This document shows positions 5,700 through 8,534 of a stretch of 8,534 nt of DNA, one piece after another. The position numbers and the translations under genes were made by a program. The stretch comes from Rubritepida sp. GTDB lineage: Bacteria; Pseudomonadota; Alphaproteobacteria; Acetobacterales; Acetobacteraceae. The number at the start of each line of letters is the position of its first letter. The first letter of the stretch is position 1. Under the pieces are notes generated by a model. It was given only the letters and a program-made list of their open reading frames with translations. It was not told the DNA's origin and did no database searches. Location: the NCBI GenBank assembly GCA_014376425.1, contig JACMRO010000538.1, positions 1 to 8,534 on the forward strand, written 5' to 3'.

Positions 5700-6988
5700 G
5701 CCTGCTGTGGCATTTCGCCACCACGGCGGCGCAGCCCTTGATCCCCTTTTGGCTCCGCCGCCGCGCCGCCCGTGGCAAGGAGGACCCTGCGAGGCTGGAG
5801 GAACGCTACGGCCGCGGCGCCGACCGGCCGGAGGGCCAGCTGGTCTGGCTGCACGGCGCCTCGGTGGGCGAGAGCCTATCGCTGATCCCGCTGATCGAGG
5901 CGCTGGCCGAGCGGCTGCCCAACGCGCACTTCCTGCTGACAACCGGCACCGTCACCGCAGCCAAACTTGCGATGGAACGACTGCCCGAGGCGCTGCGCGG
6001 ACGGGTGCGGCACCGCTACGCACCGCTCGACACGCTGACCTTCGTCGCCCGCTTCCTGGCGGGCTGGAACCCGAACGCCGCTATCTTCGCCGAATCGGAG
6101 CTATGGCCCAACCGGCTGCTGGCGACGAAGCATGTGCGGGTGAGGATGGCGCTGGTGAATGCGCGGATGTCGCAGGCCAGCTTCGAGCGCTGGCGGCGCT
6201 GGGCACCCGGCCTGGCGCGGCGGATGCTGAAAAGCTTCACCCTTGTGCAGCCGCAGACCAGCGCCGACGAGGCGCGGCTGCGAGGCCTGGGCGCCAAGGG
6301 CATGTGGCCCTCCGGCGACCTCAAGCTGAGCGCGCCAGCTTTGCCGCACGACCCGCAGGCCCTGGCGGCGATGCGGCATGACGGGCCGGTCTTCCTCGCC
6401 GCGCAAACCCACCCGGGGGAGGAGGCGGTGGTGGCCGAGGCGCATGGCCTGCTACGCGCGCGCCATCCCGGGCTGCGCACCATCATCGTGCCGCGTCACC
6501 CCGATCGCGGGGCCGAACTCGCGGCAGCCCTGGGCGCCACCCGCCGGTCGCTGGGCGAGGCGCCGGGCGCGCTGCACATCGCCGATACGATGGGCGAACT
6601 GGGGCTCTTCTACCGCCTGGCCGATGTGGCGCTGGTGGGCGGCAGCCTGGTGCCGCATGGCGGCCACAACCCGATGGAGCCGGCCCGCCTGGGCTGCCCC
6701 ATCCTGCTCGGCCCGCACACCCACAACTTCGCCGAAAGAGTGGCCGAATTGCTGGACGAGGGTGCCGCGCGCCTGGTCACGCCCGCCGATGCGAGCGCGC
6801 TGGCGGCGGCGGTGGACGATGTGCTACTTGATCCAGTATTGGCCACAACGATGACCACGGCCGCCCGGCAACTGGCCGAGCGGACCACCGGCACGGCAGC
6901 GCGCCTGGCCGACGAGATCGCGAACTGGTTGCGCCCGGACACCACCCAACCGGCGCCTGAGACGGAACAGGAACACACAAGCCCTTGA
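5696..6988 (+). CDS. waaA: 3-deoxy-D-manno-octulosonic acid (Kdo) transferase
   Basis: WaaA (KdtA, GT30) transfers Kdo from CMP-Kdo to the lipid A precursor on the cytoplasmic face of the inner membrane. The 430-residue length is normal. The N-terminal domain carries LHGASVGES with the likely catalytic base Glu59, then TGTVTAAK and FAESELWPN (Glu133, Glu135). The C-terminal domain carries VPRHPDRG and GGSLVPHGGHNPMEPA (Gly315 to Ala330, with Glu328), the donor-binding block of the family. The first 20 residues are hydrophobic/amphipathic, consistent with membrane association. The start ATG overlaps the upstream stop (ATGA at 5696-5699). The stop shares one base with the lpxK start (TGATG). 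Whether it adds one or more Kdo residues cannot be read from sequence. The C-terminal tail after about residue 415 is short, polar and Thr/Glu-rich, and looks unstructured. Confidence 0.96.
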   Translation: MSLLWHFATTAAQPLIPFWLRRRAARGKEDPARLEERYGRGADRPEGQLVWLHGASVGESLSLIPLIEALAERLPNAHFLLTTGTVTAAKLAMERLPEALRGRVRHRYAPLDTLTFVARFLAGWNPNAAIFAESELWPNRLLATKHVRVRMALVNARMSQASFERWRRWAPGLARRMLKSFTLVQPQTSADEARLRGLGAKGMWPSGDLKLSAPALPHDPQALAAMRHDGPVFLAAQTHPGEEAVVAEAHGLLRARHPGLRTIIVPRHPDRGAELAAALGATRRSLGEAPGALHIADTMGELGLFYRLADVALVGGSLVPHGGHNPMEPARLGCPILLGPHTHNFAERVAELLDEGAARLVTPADASALAAAVDDVLLDPVLATTMTTAARQLAERTTGTAARLADEIANWLRPDTTQPAPETEQEHTSP

Positions 6989-7974
6989 TGCGCGCCCCAG
7001 GATTCTGGTCCGGCGGTGGCGGCGTTCTGCCCCTGCTGCTCTCGCCCCTCGCCTCGGTCTATGCCGGGGTCACGGCGCGGCGGATGGCCACGCCGGGCTG
7101 GCGGGCGTCGGTGCCGGTCATCTGCTGCGGCAACGCCACCACCGGCGGCGCGGGCAAGACCACGCTGGCGCTGGATATCGGCGCGCGCCTGGCGGCCCGT
7201 GGGGTGGGGGCGCATTTCCTGCTGCGTGGCTATGGCGGGCGGCTGCGCGGCCCGGTGCGGGTGGACCGGGAGGCGCATACCGCCGCCGATGTGGGCGACG
7301 AGGCGCTGCTGCTGGCGCAGTTCCGCCCGACCTGGGTGGCGGGCGACCGTGCGGCCGGCGCCCGCGCCGCGGTCGATGCGCTGGCGCAGGTGATCGTGAT
7401 GGATGACGGGCTGCAGAACCCCACGCTGGAGAAGGACCTGTCGCTGCTGACCATCGATGGCAGCTTCGGCTTCGGCAACGGCCATGTCATCCCCTCGGGA
7501 CCGCTGCGCGAGCCGGTGGCGGCGGCCGCCGCCCGCTGCCAGGCCGCAGTGCTGATCGGCCCCGATGAGACCGGCGCGCTGGCCGCCCTGCCGCCGCATC
7601 TGCCGGTGCTGCGTGCCCGCCTGGTGCCGGGGCCGGAGGCCGCGAGCCTGGCCGGCCGCGCGGTGATGGCCTTCTGCGGCATCGGGAACCCGTCGAAATT
7701 CTTCGCGACCCTGGTCGAGGCGGGCGCCACCCTGGCTGGCCGCACCAGCTTCGCCGACCACTATCCCTATGATGACGGCGACATGGAAACCCTGCTGCGC
7801 GAGGCGGCGAGCCTGCGCGCCACGCCGGTCACCACGCGCAAGGATTTTGTGCGCATCCCGCAAAAATTCCGGGCGGCGGTGACTGTGGTGTCGGTCGGGC
7901 TGGAATGGGCGGAAAGCAGCGAGATCGAGGCGTTGCTGGAACCGATGGCGCTGCGGCTGCCGCTGGCGCTGTGA
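6988..7974 (+). CDS. lpxK: Tetraacyldisaccharide (lipid A) 4'-kinase
   Basis: LpxK phosphorylates the 4' position of the tetraacyldisaccharide 1-phosphate to make lipid IVA, the acceptor of the Kdo transferase encoded just upstream. The 328-residue protein has the family features in order: an N-terminal hydrophobic segment (about 13-27) for membrane contact, the P-loop GNATTGGAGKTT (48-59, Lys57), LLRGYGGR, MDDGLQNP (138-145, catalytic-site Asp139/Asp140), GNGHVIPSGPLREP, FCGIGNP, and FADHYPYD (255-262, His258), then TTRKDFVR. ATG 6988 is used; an adjacent TTG at 6985 is in frame but less likely. The stop overlaps the glucokinase start as GTGA. No key residue is missing, so the gene should be functional. 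Its presence implies that the organism makes 4'-phosphorylated lipid A, unless the phosphate is later removed. Confidence 0.96.
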   Translation: MRAPGFWSGGGGVLPLLLSPLASVYAGVTARRMATPGWRASVPVICCGNATTGGAGKTTLALDIGARLAARGVGAHFLLRGYGGRLRGPVRVDREAHTAADVGDEALLLAQFRPTWVAGDRAAGARAAVDALAQVIVMDDGLQNPTLEKDLSLLTIDGSFGFGNGHVIPSGPLREPVAAAAARCQAAVLIGPDETGALAALPPHLPVLRARLVPGPEAASLAGRAVMAFCGIGNPSKFFATLVEAGATLAGRTSFADHYPYDDGDMETLLREAASLRATPVTTRKDFVRIPQKFRAAVTVVSVGLEWAESSEIEALLEPMALRLPLAL

Positions 7975-8534
7975 GCGGCACTCTGTTGGCCGATATCGGC
8001 GGCACCCATGCAAGGTTTGCATGGGCCGACGGCCAGGGTGGGCATGCGGCGCCGCTGGTGCTGAAGGTGGCCGACTTCCCGCGCATCGAGGATGCCTTTG
8101 CCGCCGCCGGCCCGGCGGACCGTGCGCTGGTGGCGCTGGCCGGCCCGGTGCGCGATGGCGTGTGCCGGATGACCAACAGCCCCTGGGGCGAGGTGCGGGC
8201 AGACGGTCTGGGCGTACCTGATGCCCGCCTGCTGAACGACCTGGAGGCGCAGGCCTGGCTGCTGCCGCATCTCACCTTGGGGGATACGGCAGGGCTGGGC
8301 GGCCCGGCGCGGGCGCAGGGGCCTGCGCTGCTGATCAACCCCGGCACCGGCCTGGGCGTGGCGCAGCCCATCCCCGGCGCCGGCGCCGTCGCGACCGAGG
8401 GCGGCCACGTCACCCTGGCCGGCGCCGACGCGGCCGAGGATGCAGTGCTGGCAGCACTGCGCGACCGCTTCGGCCACGCCTCCGCCGAGCGCGCCTTGTC
8501 CGGCCCGGGCTTCGCCCATCTGGGCGCGGCCGGC
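7971..8534 (+). CDS. glk: Glucokinase, N-terminal part (3' end beyond right edge)
   Basis: The first 188 codons of a ROK-unrelated, Glk-family glucokinase (PF02685 type, usually about 320 residues) that phosphorylates glucose with ATP in the cytoplasm. Translated from the GTG at 7971, it shows the phosphate-binding ADIGGTHARF (7-16), LAGPV (56-60), MTNSPW (67-72), LLNDLEAQA (87-95, with likely catalytic Asp90), INPGTGLGVA (122-131), TEGGH (142-146, Glu143 and His146 of the sugar site) and ERALSGPG near the cut end. The GTG overlaps the lpxK stop by four bases (GTGA) and no separate ribosome site is seen, so it probably depends on translational coupling to lpxK. The frame stays open to the window edge. 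Specificity for glucose over another hexose is assumed from the family. Confidence 0.92.
   Translation, partial: MSGTLLADIGGTHARFAWADGQGGHAAPLVLKVADFPRIEDAFAAAGPADRALVALAGPVRDGVCRMTNSPWGEVRADGLGVPDARLLNDLEAQAWLLPHLTLGDTAGLGGPARAQGPALLINPGTGLGVAQPIPGAGAVATEGGHVTLAGADAAEDAVLAALRDRFGHASAERALSGPGFAHLGAAG

Noticed and set aside
6610..8022. A 470-codon open frame on the minus strand across waaA, lpxK and the glk start
   Set aside because: It is antisense to two genes with clear catalytic motifs, is rich in Arg, Gln, His and Gly as shadow frames in GC-rich DNA are, and shows no recognisable domain.

Overview
This GC-rich window with compact gene overlaps looks like chromosomal core DNA of an alphaproteobacterium. 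The lipid A/Kdo gene order, the PlcP-type phosphoesterase and the protein sequences would fit Acetobacteraceae/Roseomonas-like bacteria; that taxonomic call is inference. I see no rRNA, tRNA, CRISPR array, insertion sequence or phage gene, and no gene-free stretch longer than about 210 bases.

Left part (1-1771, minus strand): a periplasmic peptide-type ABC solute-binding protein (family 5) with a clear signal peptide. A cupin-domain gene follows it directly and runs off the left edge. No permease or ATPase gene of the transporter is in the window. A 111-bp divergent intergenic region separates this pair from a plus-strand gene for an exported or membrane-anchored Tim44-domain protein (1883-2836), which is followed by a strong GC hairpin.

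Middle (3045-4894): a metallophosphoesterase overlapping a GT4 glycosyltransferase. By motif it belongs to the group often annotated 'UDP-2,3-diacylglucosamine diphosphatase', but it most resembles PlcP, the phospholipase C used for lipid remodelling under phosphate starvation. The neighbouring glycosyltransferase fits the partner enzyme (Agt type) that glycosylates the released diacylglycerol. A degenerate 7-4-7 direct repeat of Pho-box layout lies about 60 bp upstream. Together they would replace membrane phospholipids with glycolipids when phosphate is scarce.

Right part (5004-8534): a tightly coupled operon of a DUF374 lysophospholipid-type acyltransferase, waaA (Kdo transferase), lpxK (lipid A 4'-kinase) and the start of glk (glucokinase, cut by the right edge). 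Each junction overlaps by 1-4 bases. The first three act in inner-membrane lipid A/Kdo assembly; glk is a metabolic passenger.

The most unusual non-coding feature is a 66-bp cluster of six near-palindromic GGTTNAACC units at 4876-4941. It covers the 3' end of the glycosyltransferase gene and the start of the spacer before the lipid A operon.
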